DNA from: Acidimicrobiia bacterium
GTDB lineage: Bacteria; Actinomycetota; Acidimicrobiia; Spongiisociales; Spongiisociaceae
NCBI GenBank assembly: GCA_009841075.1
Contig: VXMP01000068.1
Span: 20,233-84,232 of the forward strand
Length of the DNA: 64,000 nt
Direction: 5' to 3'
Made by a program: the position numbers and the translations under genes. Under the pieces are notes generated by a model that saw only the letters and a list, made by a program, of their open reading frames with translations, did not search any database and was not told the origin of the DNA. Below are positions 16,023 through 25,278 of the stretch, one piece after another; the stretch's first letter is position 1; every line of letters starts with the position of its first letter.

Positions 16023-17020
16023 CCTACACCAGGGTTGATTTCCAGACCGATCAGGAGGTTCGATGGTGCCCGGGATGCGGCGACTACACCATCCTCGCCT
16101 CCGTTCAGAACTTCATGGCCAACGCAGGCGTGGACCGGGAAAAAGTGGTGTTCGTATCCGGAATCGGCTGCGCGGCCCGTTTCCCCTACTACATGAATGT
16201 GTACGGAATGCACAGCATCCACGGACGGGCCCCGGCCATAGCCACCGGGGTGGCCATCACCAACCCGGACCTTTCGGTTTGGGTGGTCGGCGGCGACGGT
16301 GACCTGCTCTCCATCGGCGGAAACCATTTGATCCACGCCATGCGGCGCAACCTGGATCTCACCATCCTCCTGTTCAACAACCAGATATACGGTCTGACCA
16401 AAGGCCAGTACTCCCCCACCTCAGAACCGGGTAAATCCACCAAATCCTCTCCCGGCGGTTCGATCGACTACCCGTTTAATCCGGTCAGCCTGGCGCTGGG
16501 ATCGGAGGCCACTTTCGTAGCCCGCACCCTGGACATGGACCGCAAGCACACCACCGACATCCTCACGGCGGCCCATACCCACAAGGGGGCGGCGTTGATC
16601 GAGATATACCAGAACTGCAACGTTTTCAACGACAAGGCCTTTATCCAGCTGACCGGCAAAACCGAGCGGTACGCCAACCGGATCGACCTGGTCCATGGGG
16701 AGCCGATCATCTTCGGTGCCGACAAGGAAAAGGCGGTGGTCTGGTCGGAAGGTGGGGCGAAAATTGTGGACCGGGCTTCGGTCAACCCGAACGACATCAT
16801 CGTTCACGACGCCCACGCCGAGGACGTCTCCGCCGCGTTCGCCCTGTCTCGAATCTCGCATGGACCCTACGGCCCCACCCCGCTCGGGGTTTTCCGCGAC
16901 GTTTACCGGCCTGTCTACGACCAGGTTCTTGACGAGGAAGTGGCTTCCTCCCAGGCGGCTCGGGGGAAGGGAGACCTTTTGGAGTTGATTACCGGTCTGG
17001 GTACCTGGACGGTGGACTAA
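16019..17020 (+). CDS. korB: 2-oxoacid:ferredoxin oxidoreductase, beta subunit
   Basis: The catalytic thiamine-diphosphate subunit of KorAB. WCPGCGDYTIL near residue 16 and the Cys in GIGCAARFPYY are iron-sulfur ligands. The cofactor motif GGDGD...N reads VVGGDGDLLSIGGNHLIHA, with DLTILLFNNQIYGLTKGQYS downstream. At 333 residues it is normal length. No separate ferredoxin-like delta subunit is encoded nearby, which is usual for the two-subunit type. It overlaps korA by 4 bases. The 109 bases beyond it separate it from the convergent giant gene and show no clear terminator. Confidence 0.93.
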   Translation: MTYTRVDFQTDQEVRWCPGCGDYTILASVQNFMANAGVDREKVVFVSGIGCAARFPYYMNVYGMHSIHGRAPAIATGVAITNPDLSVWVVGGDGDLLSIGGNHLIHAMRRNLDLTILLFNNQIYGLTKGQYSPTSEPGKSTKSSPGGSIDYPFNPVSLALGSEATFVARTLDMDRKHTTDILTAAHTHKGAALIEIYQNCNVFNDKAFIQLTGKTERYANRIDLVHGEPIIFGADKEKAVVWSEGGAKIVDRASVNPNDIIVHDAHAEDVSAAFALSRISHGPYGPTPLGVFRDVYRPVYDQVLDEEVASSQAARGKGDLLELITGLGTWTVD

Positions 17021-17129
17021 GCCCACAATAATTACACAACCCGCCGTACCACAGAAGACATCCCAAGTACACCTGGGTATTGAGCGCGAGAGATCAACCC
17101 ACGACGGTGCCAGGGGACAGGCTCGTAAA

Positions 17130-19961
17130 TCAGTCGTTGTCGATGATGGTGCCGGTGGCGGTGGCGTTGTCGGCTATTACGGCACCGTCGGCTTCTGTTA
17201 ACTCGATAACGAGGGTCTCGTCTCTCTCCCGTAAACGGTCGTCTCTGACGTTCACACCGGTTGTGGCCCTTGTCCAACCGGCCCAAATCGTTACCTGACC
17301 TATGCTGCCCCAATAGTCCAATCCATTGACGGCCGTGCCCGAAAGAATCCTAAAACGAACCGTAACATCCTGCTCTGAAGGTTCGCTCAGCGTAACCTGG
17401 AACTCCAGTAGCGAGAGGAACCCGAACTCTCCCTCCACAACTGACCCGTCAGCGACCGACACCACAGGCAACCCCGGCTGTAGCGGGTCATCATTATCGG
17501 CAACCTCAACCGTGACCGAACCCTGCGTGGCCGACACCGTATAACCAGCCCGTCCGTTGACTGTCACAGTCACCGACCCGTCCAGCTCATCGGTGGTGTC
17601 ATCAGAAGTCGAAACCGTCACCGTCGCCGTGCCGCTGATAGGAACCGTCACCGACCGTGAACCCGTAGACACACCAAAATCACCCACCTGAGTGACCGTC
17701 ACCGTAACCGACAAAGGCGCAGACGGAGCCGGGTTGGCGGTGACCGTAAACGAAACATCACCACCCTCCACGACCCCAGCCCCCGCCGTCACACTGATCT
17801 CCGGTGTCACAGGCAGAGGAACATCATCATCCGCCACAACAACAGTGGCAGTGCCCTGCGAAGAGGAGACGGTATAGCCGCTGTAGGCGTTGACCGTCAC
17901 AGTCACAGACCCGTCAGTTTCGTCGGTGCTGTCATTCGACGTCGAAACCGTGACGGTGGCTGTGCCGCTCGTGGGGACGGTAACCGTCCGCGAACCGGTA
18001 GAAGTTGCGTAGTTACCCTGCTGGCTGACCGTAACCTTCACCGAAAGCGGAGCAGACGGGGACGGGGAGGCGGTAACAGTAAACAAAACATCACCGCCCT
18101 CTGTGATCCCACTACCCGCAGTGACGCTGATTTCAGGTGTCACAGGCGGCGGAACATCATCATCCGCCACAACAACAGTGGCAGAACCCAGCGAAGAAGA
18201 AACCGTATAACCGGAACCCCCGTTAACCGTAACCGTCACAGACCCGTCAGTTTCATCCGTGCTGTCATCCGACGTCGAAACCGTCACCGTCACGCTCCCA
18301 GTAGTGGGTACGGTGACCGTGCGGGACCCCGTGGATGCACCATAATCCCCGTTTTGGCTGACCGTCACCGACACCGACAACGCCGACGTAGGAGCGGGAT
18401 CAGCCGTAACCGTAAACACCGCATCACCGCCCTCGGTGATCCCGCTTCCTGCAGTCACACTTATCTCTGGAGTGGCAGGCGGTGGGTCGTCGTTATCTGC
18501 CACATCAACCGAAGCAGAACCCTGCGAAGACGACACCGTATAACCAGAGCCCCCGTTCGCTGTAACAGTCACAGAACCGTCAGTCTCATCCGTACTGTCA
18601 TCAGAAGTCGAAACCGTCACCGTCGCGGAGCCGCTCGTGGGGACAGTCACCGTCCTCGTCCCAGTAGTAGCCCCGAAATCACCGGTCTGGGCAACCGTCA
18701 CCGACACCGACAAAGGTGACGAGGGTGCAGGACTGACCGTGACCGTAAACAAAGCGTCCCCGCCCTCAGTCACCCCACTACCGGCGGTCACGCTCACCAC
18801 CGGAGTCGCCGGCGGCGGGGTGCCCTCCAAACACTCCAACGCCACCCTAAACCGAGACCAACGCCCATCACCCAACTCCAACACCACAGCCTCAGCCGCC
18901 GACAACGGCGTGTTAAACGTACCGGTCACAGCCGACAACGCAATCCACGCCCGCCACCAATCATTCCGCTCCTTACGATTCGCTGCCGTATTCGCCAACC
19001 CATCATGATTCCCCTTCGCCTCCAAACCCAACGCATCCGTATCCCCACACCCCAACACCGGCGGAACATCATCATCCGACACAACCACACTGTCTGTCCC
19101 CTGCGTGCTGGACACCGTATAACCCGACCCACCACCCACCGACACCGACACAGAACCATCCACCTCGTCCGTACTGTCATCCGAAGTCGAAACTGTCACG
19201 GTTGCGGAGCCGCTCGTGGGGACGGTAACCGTTTGCGAACCCGTAGCCACCCCAAAATCACCGTCTTGGACAACCGTCACCGACACCGAAAGCGGGGCCG
19301 TAGGTGCAGGACTGGCAGTAACCGTAAACGAAGCATCACCACCCTCGGTAACCCCACTACCCGCAGTCACACTCACCACCGGAGTCACCGGCGGCGGGGT
19401 ACCCTCCAAACACTCCAACGCCACCCTAAACCGACTCCAACGCAAATCACCCGACTCCAACACATTTGCCTCCGCAGCCGTCAACGGCGTGTTAAAGGTG
19501 CCGGTCACAGCCGACAACGCAATCCACGCCCGCCACCAATCGTTGCGCTCCTTCCGGTTCGCCAAAGTATTCGGCAATCCATCATGATTGGCCCGTGCCT
19601 CCAACCCCAACGCATCAGTATCCCCACACCCCAACACCGGCGGAACATCATCATCAGACACCACCACAGAAGCCGAACCCTCCGACGAAGAAACCGTATA
19701 ACCCGACCCACCGGCAACCGTCACCGACACCGACCCGTCGACCTCATCCGCATCGTCATCGGAAGTAGACACGGTCACGGTCGCGCTGCCGCTCGTCGGT
19801 ACCGTCACCGTCCGAGAACCCACCGACACACCGAAATCACCCACCTGGGCCACCGACACATCAACCGACAACGGCGCGTTTGGTGCCGGGCCGGCAGACA
19901 CCGTGAACACCGCATCGCCGCCCTCGGTCACTCCCGTACCCGCGGTGACGCTCACCTTCGG
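17130..19961 (-). repeat. Tandem coding repeats (Calx-beta-like units) with a 579-base duplicated super-unit
   Basis: DNA-level tandem repeats inside the giant gene. The first two units (from the N-terminal side) include a linked 80-residue module (positions 19401-19637 and 18822-19058) and have a 579-base period, with long exact matches between them, for example around 18926-18962 and 19505-19541. The following units repeat every 330 bases or so without the module. The last unit (near 17130-17460) is divergent. The module carries CGDTDALGLEA, NHDGL, NRKERNDWWRAWIALSAVTG and RFRVALECLEG; I do not recognise it as a named domain. Confidence 0.85.
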
Positions 19962-22430
19962 CTTCTGCGACGACGTGTCAGAAAACACCCAGGGACGGGC
20001 TTGTTTGATGGCCAGCGTGTTGTCGGCTGTGATCTTGAACTCGATCTCGATAGCGAACCGGTCACCGTCTTGTATGTTGTAGAGGGTTTTGAATCTGTCG
20101 TGGATGGTCTTGAGGTTGTTGCGGAGTTGCACCATCTGGGTATCGCTCATCAGCAGCGTCCCCGACGAGACCAGGTTGGAGCGGGCCAGCACGGTTGCCT
20201 TGCCCTTAGAATCCAGCAATAGCTGCTCGGGGTGCGACTTGGCTTCGGGGTTGGTAACCAGGTCCTCGCCCAGCTGCGAGTTCACATAGTAGGCATCAGG
20301 AGAGAAGGTGACCGGGTCGTAGCTGACGGCTACCCCGTTCACCCGCTCATCAGAAAAGTTGGGATGTACCAACACCCCCATAGCCACCGACTTGTGATCC
20401 ACCCGGTAATAATCCCGTTCCAAAAACGCCCGAAAGTTCCACAAACTCGCCCACACCGCCTTAATCGACTTATCAATACCATCCTCAGCAGTCTCATCAG
20501 GATCCTGTGTTTTAGAGTCATATAGCCCGGCCCCGTTGAACGCGGAGAGATCTTCGTTGTTCGTGCTTGACCGATACCGCAAAGACGTCCCCACCGGATA
20601 CTCCTCATGCAAATCCTCCAACGCCTCAACAATCCAATCAGGGCTGTCGGCGTCTTTGATGGCGTCGCGCAGGTCGTCCAGCATCTCCTCCTGGATGTCG
20701 TAGTCCGCCTGGAAACGCGGGTGTGCGAGGATCTGGGTCACAACCGCGCTGAGCTTCGTGCCTGCAGGCAGCGTGAGCTTGTCGGCGTCCGGCCACTTCT
20801 TCTTACCGAAAAGGGTTTCATCTGCCAGCCCGGCATTCTTCATAAACTCGTCATAAAAGTAGAACGGCACCGCGAATCCCGTCGGCACCGTACCCTCCGG
20901 CAAACCCAACTTGCTGAGCTCCGCCAAATTCGCCGCCTTAACCCCGAAAGCATCCCAATCATCAAAAGAGACATCCGCCAACGAAGCGATTCCAGTGACG
21001 GTCAGGTCACGAACCAGCGTCTGAGTCCCCGCAGGCCTACGGCTCTGGTGAAACTCATCCACCTCCGCCTTCAACGCCTCACGCAAAACAAAACCATCAG
21101 CAGCCACAGAAAAATACACAAACTGGCCGAACAGTCCCTTCAAATCCTCATCCTTCAAAATGTCACGAATGAAAGCATTCGGCACACCATTCTGAATCGC
21201 CCGCAAATTCACATGCGACAAAGGGGTCTGCGGCACCGTAGTAATCGACCCCGCCACCCGCGGTAAATCATTCGGCAACGACTCATAAACCGGAATCTCA
21301 TGAGGCCGAGGATCATCATCATCAGGACCCATCAACCGCAACCGACCAAAACCCTCCGCCTGATTCAAAGGCATATAATCCGCAATAGGACGAATGTCTT
21401 CGTGCAGTAGGACATTGATCCTTTTGGCACTGAAGGCGGCTTTGTTGGCCTTGTAGCGGGATTCAAACTGCGGTTTTGAAGGGGTATACACCAAATTATT
21501 CTCAACAAAAGGCAGGGCAGACGCCAACAACTGATTCATATGGCCTGCATATGGAGTGGGAGGCAACTTCGTACCTAAGTTGTAGACATACACGCCTAAA
21601 GAACCGTCCGGAGCCATGACGTTCTCGAAATAGCTTATAGTGCCGGAAAGTCGCGATCGTGTAGAGATGTCATCTATTCCAACCCGACGCAGCTCCTTAA
21701 TAATTTCATGGTGATAGCAATCATCAGCTTGGCTGTGATCCAAGAAATACACAGATGGATTACTCGTGAGCCAATCCACAATAACGAACTTGATATGAAC
21801 CTCGTGCCAGGCCTTGCAATGGTCTTGAGTGGCGTACAGGCTTGAAATCTCTTCGAAACTCTCGTGAGAGTCGATACCCACCCTGCCGACCGTGCTGCTG
21901 ATTTCTCTGGCCGGATTGAGCGGGTTGTAGGCACCCAAATCATCAAGTTCGGTGATGTCATCAACACAATCGCCGTCCAGATCGCCCGGCCGGGCCACCT
22001 CATATTTCTCAACCCGATACTTGGCCGGACCAACCGCCTTCAGGTTGTCCCGCAAGACGGTGGTTCCCTCCAGCCCACGAGTAACCGAAACCGCAATGTG
22101 TGTCGGGTTCACCTCATTGTGCCTCGGGTTGCCGATCTTGCCCGGATTCGGATGGTTCACATACAGCACGAAATAGTCGGCAACGGTCGACGCCACAACA
22201 ACCGGTACCTCGCTCACCGCCACCGACACCGGAGTCGGCGCTACATAACCATCCTCGCAAGGGCCCGGTAAAGACCCGTGATCTTCGCTGCTATCTGCGG
22301 CTACGGTCCCCCATGACGACGGCCCAACAACGCTTGCGACCGTGAGCCCCAACGCCAACCACCAAAGACCCCCCCCCATCGACCTCATACCCCTAACCCT
22401 GGAAGGGATCTTGTGAGTGCGTCTAATCAC
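17130..22430 (-). CDS. Exported giant protein: phosphohistidine and ATP-grasp dikinase-like half plus seven Calx-beta-like repeats
   Basis: A 1766-residue protein with an export signal (hydrophobic core about residues 21-37, likely cut after VAA at 43-45). A calcium-type loop (GDLDGDCVDDITELDDLGAY, residues 149-168) follows. Residues 400-420 (PLSHVNLRAIQNGVPNAF, His406) resemble the phosphohistidine domain of glucan-water and pyruvate/PEP dikinases. Residues 495-815 match their ATP-binding domain: GVKAANLAELSKLGLPEG, LRYRSSTNNED, a metal-ligand-like FAIEIEFKI and the closing QARP. Seven repeats of about 110 residues beginning VSVTAGSGVTEGGD then run to the end; two carry a further 80-residue module. 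His-before-ATP-domain order is that of glucan dikinases. The start is GTG 22430; ATG 22388 is also possible. Substrate and energy source outside the cell are unknown. Confidence 0.75.
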   Translation of the reverse strand: MIRRTHKIPSRVRGMRSMGGGLWWLALGLTVASVVGPSSWGTVAADSSEDHGSLPGPCEDGYVAPTPVSVAVSEVPVVVASTVADYFVLYVNHPNPGKIGNPRHNEVNPTHIAVSVTRGLEGTTVLRDNLKAVGPAKYRVEKYEVARPGDLDGDCVDDITELDDLGAYNPLNPAREISSTVGRVGIDSHESFEEISSLYATQDHCKAWHEVHIKFVIVDWLTSNPSVYFLDHSQADDCYHHEIIKELRRVGIDDISTRSRLSGTISYFENVMAPDGSLGVYVYNLGTKLPPTPYAGHMNQLLASALPFVENNLVYTPSKPQFESRYKANKAAFSAKRINVLLHEDIRPIADYMPLNQAEGFGRLRLMGPDDDDPRPHEIPVYESLPNDLPRVAGSITTVPQTPLSHVNLRAIQNGVPNAFIRDILKDEDLKGLFGQFVYFSVAADGFVLREALKAEVDEFHQSRRPAGTQTLVRDLTVTGIASLADVSFDDWDAFGVKAANLAELSKLGLPEGTVPTGFAVPFYFYDEFMKNAGLADETLFGKKKWPDADKLTLPAGTKLSAVVTQILAHPRFQADYDIQEEMLDDLRDAIKDADSPDWIVEALEDLHEEYPVGTSLRYRSSTNNEDLSAFNGAGLYDSKTQDPDETAEDGIDKSIKAVWASLWNFRAFLERDYYRVDHKSVAMGVLVHPNFSDERVNGVAVSYDPVTFSPDAYYVNSQLGEDLVTNPEAKSHPEQLLLDSKGKATVLARSNLVSSGTLLMSDTQMVQLRNNLKTIHDRFKTLYNIQDGDRFAIEIEFKITADNTLAIKQARPWVFSDTSSQKPKVSVTAGTGVTEGGDAVFTVSAGPAPNAPLSVDVSVAQVGDFGVSVGSRTVTVPTSGSATVTVSTSDDDADEVDGSVSVTVAGGSGYTVSSSEGSASVVVSDDDVPPVLGCGDTDALGLEARANHDGLPNTLANRKERNDWWRAWIALSAVTGTFNTPLTAAEANVLESGDLRWSRFRVALECLEGTPPPVTPVVSVTAGSGVTEGGDASFTVTASPAPTAPLSVSVTVVQDGDFGVATGSQTVTVPTSGSATVTVSTSDDSTDEVDGSVSVSVGGGSGYTVSSTQGTDSVVVSDDDVPPVLGCGDTDALGLEAKGNHDGLANTAANRKERNDWWRAWIALSAVTGTFNTPLSAAEAVVLELGDGRWSRFRVALECLEGTPPPATPVVSVTAGSGVTEGGDALFTVTVSPAPSSPLSVSVTVAQTGDFGATTGTRTVTVPTSGSATVTVSTSDDSTDETDGSVTVTANGGSGYTVSSSQGSASVDVADNDDPPPATPEISVTAGSGITEGGDAVFTVTADPAPTSALSVSVTVSQNGDYGASTGSRTVTVPTTGSVTVTVSTSDDSTDETDGSVTVTVNGGSGYTVSSSLGSATVVVADDDVPPPVTPEISVTAGSGITEGGDVLFTVTASPSPSAPLSVKVTVSQQGNYATSTGSRTVTVPTSGTATVTVSTSNDSTDETDGSVTVTVNAYSGYTVSSSQGTATVVVADDDVPLPVTPEISVTAGAGVVEGGDVSFTVTANPAPSAPLSVTVTVTQVGDFGVSTGSRSVTVPISGTATVTVSTSDDTTDELDGSVTVTVNGRAGYTVSATQGSVTVEVADNDDPLQPGLPVVSVADGSVVEGEFGFLSLLEFQVTLSEPSEQDVTVRFRILSGTAVNGLDYWGSIGQVTIWAGWTRATTGVNVRDDRLRERDETLVIELTEADGAVIADNATATGTIIDND

Positions 22431-22526
22431 GGTCGAACAGTCCCTCGTGGAAGGCTAAGTTCGTCCATCTTAGCTAAGTAGAAGAGGGTGCGAAGAAGGG
22501 TGCAGCCCGCCCGGGCCGTCCTTCTT

Positions 22527-22853
22527 CTATCCATTTTCCTCCGAAGAGATCTCGTCTTCTTCGGTGGCTTCTTCGGTGGCTTCTTCTACCGGAGTGGTGT
22601 CGTCCGTAACCTGTGGCAAGGGGGCCGTAGTGCCGGTATTGTCGGGGAGGGTGGTAACAACGGGGACGGTGTCCTCTCCGTTTCCTCCGCCGGTCAGCAG
22701 GTTCCCGACCACAAAGACCCCCACCACCAAGACAGCAATGATCACCCAGGAGTAAATCCGCCGCCGCCACTTGTCTCGGGTGGCGACCCGCTTTTCCTCC
22801 TCCAGTCGGACCTGGCGGTTTTTCTTCTGTCGGGCTCGTTTTTCGCTCCCCAT
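22527..22853 (-). CDS. Small single-span membrane protein of unknown function
   Basis: A 108-residue protein with three parts: a very basic N-terminal helix (residues 3-32, EKRARQKKNRQVRLEEEKR), one membrane span (YSWVIIAVLVVGVFVVGNLL), and an acidic Thr/Glu-rich outer tail (EEATEEATEEDEISSEE). The basic, coiled N-terminus plus span resembles, from memory, the anchor that precedes cyclophilin-type prolyl isomerases in some actinobacteria, but the isomerase domain is absent. It sits between the giant exported protein and lysC. It is transcribed away from lysC, with about 100 bases between the starts. Function is unknown. Confidence 0.6.
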   Translation of the reverse strand: MGSEKRARQKKNRQVRLEEEKRVATRDKWRRRIYSWVIIAVLVVGVFVVGNLLTGGGNGEDTVPVVTTLPDNTGTTAPLPQVTDDTTPVEEATEEATEEDEISSEENG

Positions 22854-22950
22854 AGGACACTATTCTAAAGGAGGGCTGGATCGTTAGAATGCGAAATCCG
22901 TCCGGCCGAGCGAAAAATGTCGGCCTTCTCCTCTTTCAGGATCCCTGCAA

Positions 22951-24180
22951 ATGTCTTTGGTTGTTCAAAAATACGGCGGCACGTCGGTGGCCGATTCGAC
23001 CCGCATCAAGGCGGTAGCCCGGCGGGTGGCACACACCAAACGGGCCGGAAACGACGTGGTGGTGGTGGTTTCGGCTATGGGAAAACAGACCGACGAGATG
23101 ATCGATCTGGCCAACCAGGTGAGCGCCCGCCCACCGGCTCGGGAGATGGACATGCTGCTCACCGCCGGCGAGCGGATTTCCATGGCTCTGCTGGCCATGG
23201 CGCTCCATGATGAGGGCATCCCGGCCCTTAGCCTTACCGGTACCCAGGCCGGGATTTTGACCGACTCTTCCCATGGAGAGGCCAAGATCACCGAGATCAG
23301 GGGAGACCGGGTTAGCCAAGGGATCGCCGCCGATCAGGTGGTTATCGTGGCCGGTTTCCAGGGCGTAAACCCCGATTCCATGGATGTGACCACCCTGGGA
23401 CGGGGAGGCTCGGACGCTACCGCCGTTGCCCTGGCAGCCGCCCATTCCGCCACGGTGTGCGAGATCTATACGGATGTCGAGGGGGTTTACACAGCCGACC
23501 CCAGGATCATTCCCGACGCCCGCAAACTGGACGAGATCTCCTACGACGAAATGCTGGAGTTGGCCGCCGGAGGGGCGGGGGTGCTGATGGCCCGTTCGGT
23601 GGAGGTAGGCAGAAAGTTCAATATCCCACTCCATGTGAGGTCGTCTTTCATGGAAAGAGAAGGTACATGGGTCAAGGAGGAGGTTATGGAAGAAGCGATT
23701 ATCAGCGGCATAGCATATGACACTTCGGAGGCGAAGGTAACCCTAAGGGGGGTACCGGACCGGCCGGGTGTGGCGGCGACTATTTTCCAAAAGCTGGCCG
23801 ACGCCAAGGTGAACGTGGACATGATCGTCCAAAACGTGGCGGAGGACGGATGCACCGACATCAGCTTCACCGTCCCGGACTCCCACGTTGACAGCGCCCA
23901 AGCCACCACCACCCAACTGGAGTCGGAGCTGGACGCCACCGGAACCTCGGTGGATACCGATGTTGGCAAGGTGTCGCTGGTCGGTGCCGGGATGCGGTCT
24001 ACCCTGGGAGTGGCCGCCCGGGTTTTTCGGGCCCTGGGCGATGCCGGGATCAATATCGAGATGATTTCTACCTCTTCGATCCGGATCTCCTGTGTAGTAG
24101 CCAAAGGGGTGGTGGAGGATGCGGTACGGGTCCTGCACGCCGAGTTCGATCCTCCGGTGATAGCCGAGGATGTGGGCTGA
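22951..24180 (+). CDS. lysC: Aspartate kinase
   Basis: Phosphorylates L-aspartate, the first step to lysine, threonine, methionine and diaminopimelate. The kinase domain begins VVQKYGGTSVADSTRI and includes MDMLLTAGERISMALLAMAL and the FQGVNPDSMDVTTLGRGGSD stretch. Two ACT domains follow (VTLRGVPDRPGVAATIFQKL and VSLVGAGMRSTLGVAARVFR), so feedback inhibition by Lys and/or Thr is expected. At 409 residues it is a normal monofunctional class enzyme. The stop overlaps asd by one base, giving the usual actinobacterial lysC-asd operon. An internal start with a strong ribosome site at 23686 may give a separate ACT-domain subunit. Confidence 0.95.
   Translation: MSLVVQKYGGTSVADSTRIKAVARRVAHTKRAGNDVVVVVSAMGKQTDEMIDLANQVSARPPAREMDMLLTAGERISMALLAMALHDEGIPALSLTGTQAGILTDSSHGEAKITEIRGDRVSQGIAADQVVIVAGFQGVNPDSMDVTTLGRGGSDATAVALAAAHSATVCEIYTDVEGVYTADPRIIPDARKLDEISYDEMLELAAGGAGVLMARSVEVGRKFNIPLHVRSSFMEREGTWVKEEVMEEAIISGIAYDTSEAKVTLRGVPDRPGVAATIFQKLADAKVNVDMIVQNVAEDGCTDISFTVPDSHVDSAQATTTQLESELDATGTSVDTDVGKVSLVGAGMRSTLGVAARVFRALGDAGINIEMISTSSIRISCVVAKGVVEDAVRVLHAEFDPPVIAEDVG
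23674..24180 (+). other. Probable internal translation start of LysC (beta subunit)
   Basis: AAGGAGGAGG at 23674-23683 lies right before an in-frame ATG at 23686. Translation from it would give the C-terminal 164 residues, that is, both ACT domains (MEEAIISGIAYDTSEAKVTL onward). Corynebacterium and Bacillus aspartate kinases are known to use such an in-frame second start to make an alpha2-beta2 enzyme. The ribosome site here is stronger than that of the full-length start. Confidence 0.5.
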
Positions 24181-25196
24181 TGCCTGATCCGGGCGTAGCG
24201 ATAGTCGGTGCTACCGGAGCGGTGGGTCGCACCATGCTCGCCATCCTTGAGGAGCGCAACTTTCCCCTGTCCTCGCTGCGCCTGATGGCTTCGGCTCGGT
24301 CGGCCGGGCGGGTTATATCCACCCGATGGGGTGAAGTGTCGGTCGAGGATTTGGCCACCGCCGATCCGGCCGGAATCGACATTGCCCTGTTCTCTGCCGG
24401 GGGAGGGAGAAGCCGGGAATATGCTCCAGGGTTCGCCACCGAGGGCGCGGTGGTGATCGACAACTCTTCTACGTTTCGGATGGTGTCCGAGGTGCCATTG
24501 GTGGTGGCCGGGGTCAACGATCATGCCCTAGCTGCTCACGAGGGGATTATCGCCAACCCGAACTGCACCACCATGGCCCTGATGATGGCGGCCGGGCCAC
24601 TCCACCGCCGGGCCGGTCTGTCTCATATGGTGGCCATGTCCTATCAATCGGTTTCCGGTGCCGGAATGACCGGAATGGACACCTTATGGAACCAGACGGC
24701 TGCCCTGAGCCACCAGCGGGAGGCGCTGGTCCAGGGGGGTTGGGAGGCTACCGAACAACCACCTTTTCCACGGCCGATAGCCTTCAACGTGGTGCCCCTG
24801 GCCGGGGGTATGGCGGAGGACGGACACACCGACGAGGAATGGAAGCTGGTCAACGAAACCCGCAAGATACTAGAACGGGACGACATAGCTGTCGATCCCA
24901 CCTGTGTAAGGGTGCCGGTTTTGGTCGGCCACGGCATCTCGGCTTCGATGTGGTTTGATTCCCCGCTAGAGGTCGATGCCGCCCTAAACGTGCTGGAGAA
25001 GGCACCCGGCGTAGAAATTTGGGATGACGCCCGGGTAGCCACCCCTCTGGACTCCGCCGGAAGGGATCCGGTTTTGGTCGGACGGGTTCGCCCCACCATC
25101 GGAGCTCCCGGCGGGATCAGCCTGTGGGTAGTGGGCGACAATCTCCGCAAAGGGGCCGCTCTAAACGCCATCGAGGTCGCCGAGCTGCTTCTGTAA
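24180..25196 (+). CDS. asd: Aspartate-semialdehyde dehydrogenase
   Basis: Reduces aspartyl phosphate to aspartate semialdehyde with NADPH, the step after LysC. The Rossmann start VAIVGATGAVGRTMLAIL, the active-site cysteine in ANPNCTTMALMMA, the substrate-binding GISASMWFDSPLEV and the AYQSVSGAG-like MSYQSVSGAGMTG are all present. At 338 residues it is standard. It starts at the ATG whose A is the last base of the lysC stop, so it is translationally coupled to it. The second structured repeat lies downstream. Confidence 0.95.
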   Translation: MPDPGVAIVGATGAVGRTMLAILEERNFPLSSLRLMASARSAGRVISTRWGEVSVEDLATADPAGIDIALFSAGGGRSREYAPGFATEGAVVIDNSSTFRMVSEVPLVVAGVNDHALAAHEGIIANPNCTTMALMMAAGPLHRRAGLSHMVAMSYQSVSGAGMTGMDTLWNQTAALSHQREALVQGGWEATEQPPFPRPIAFNVVPLAGGMAEDGHTDEEWKLVNETRKILERDDIAVDPTCVRVPVLVGHGISASMWFDSPLEVDAALNVLEKAPGVEIWDDARVATPLDSAGRDPVLVGRVRPTIGAPGGISLWVVGDNLRKGAALNAIEVAELLL

Positions 25197-25278
25197 AGAC
25201 CCCCCAAAGCGAACCCGGGATGGGAAGGGGCGTCTTAATATCCCCGGATCTGGCAGGTATTGGATCTTAAAGAAACAC

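Noticed and set aside
17130..19961. Regular repeats as a CRISPR array
   Set aside because: The periods (330 and 579 bases) are far too long, the units are coding and in frame, and there are no unique spacers or cas genes.
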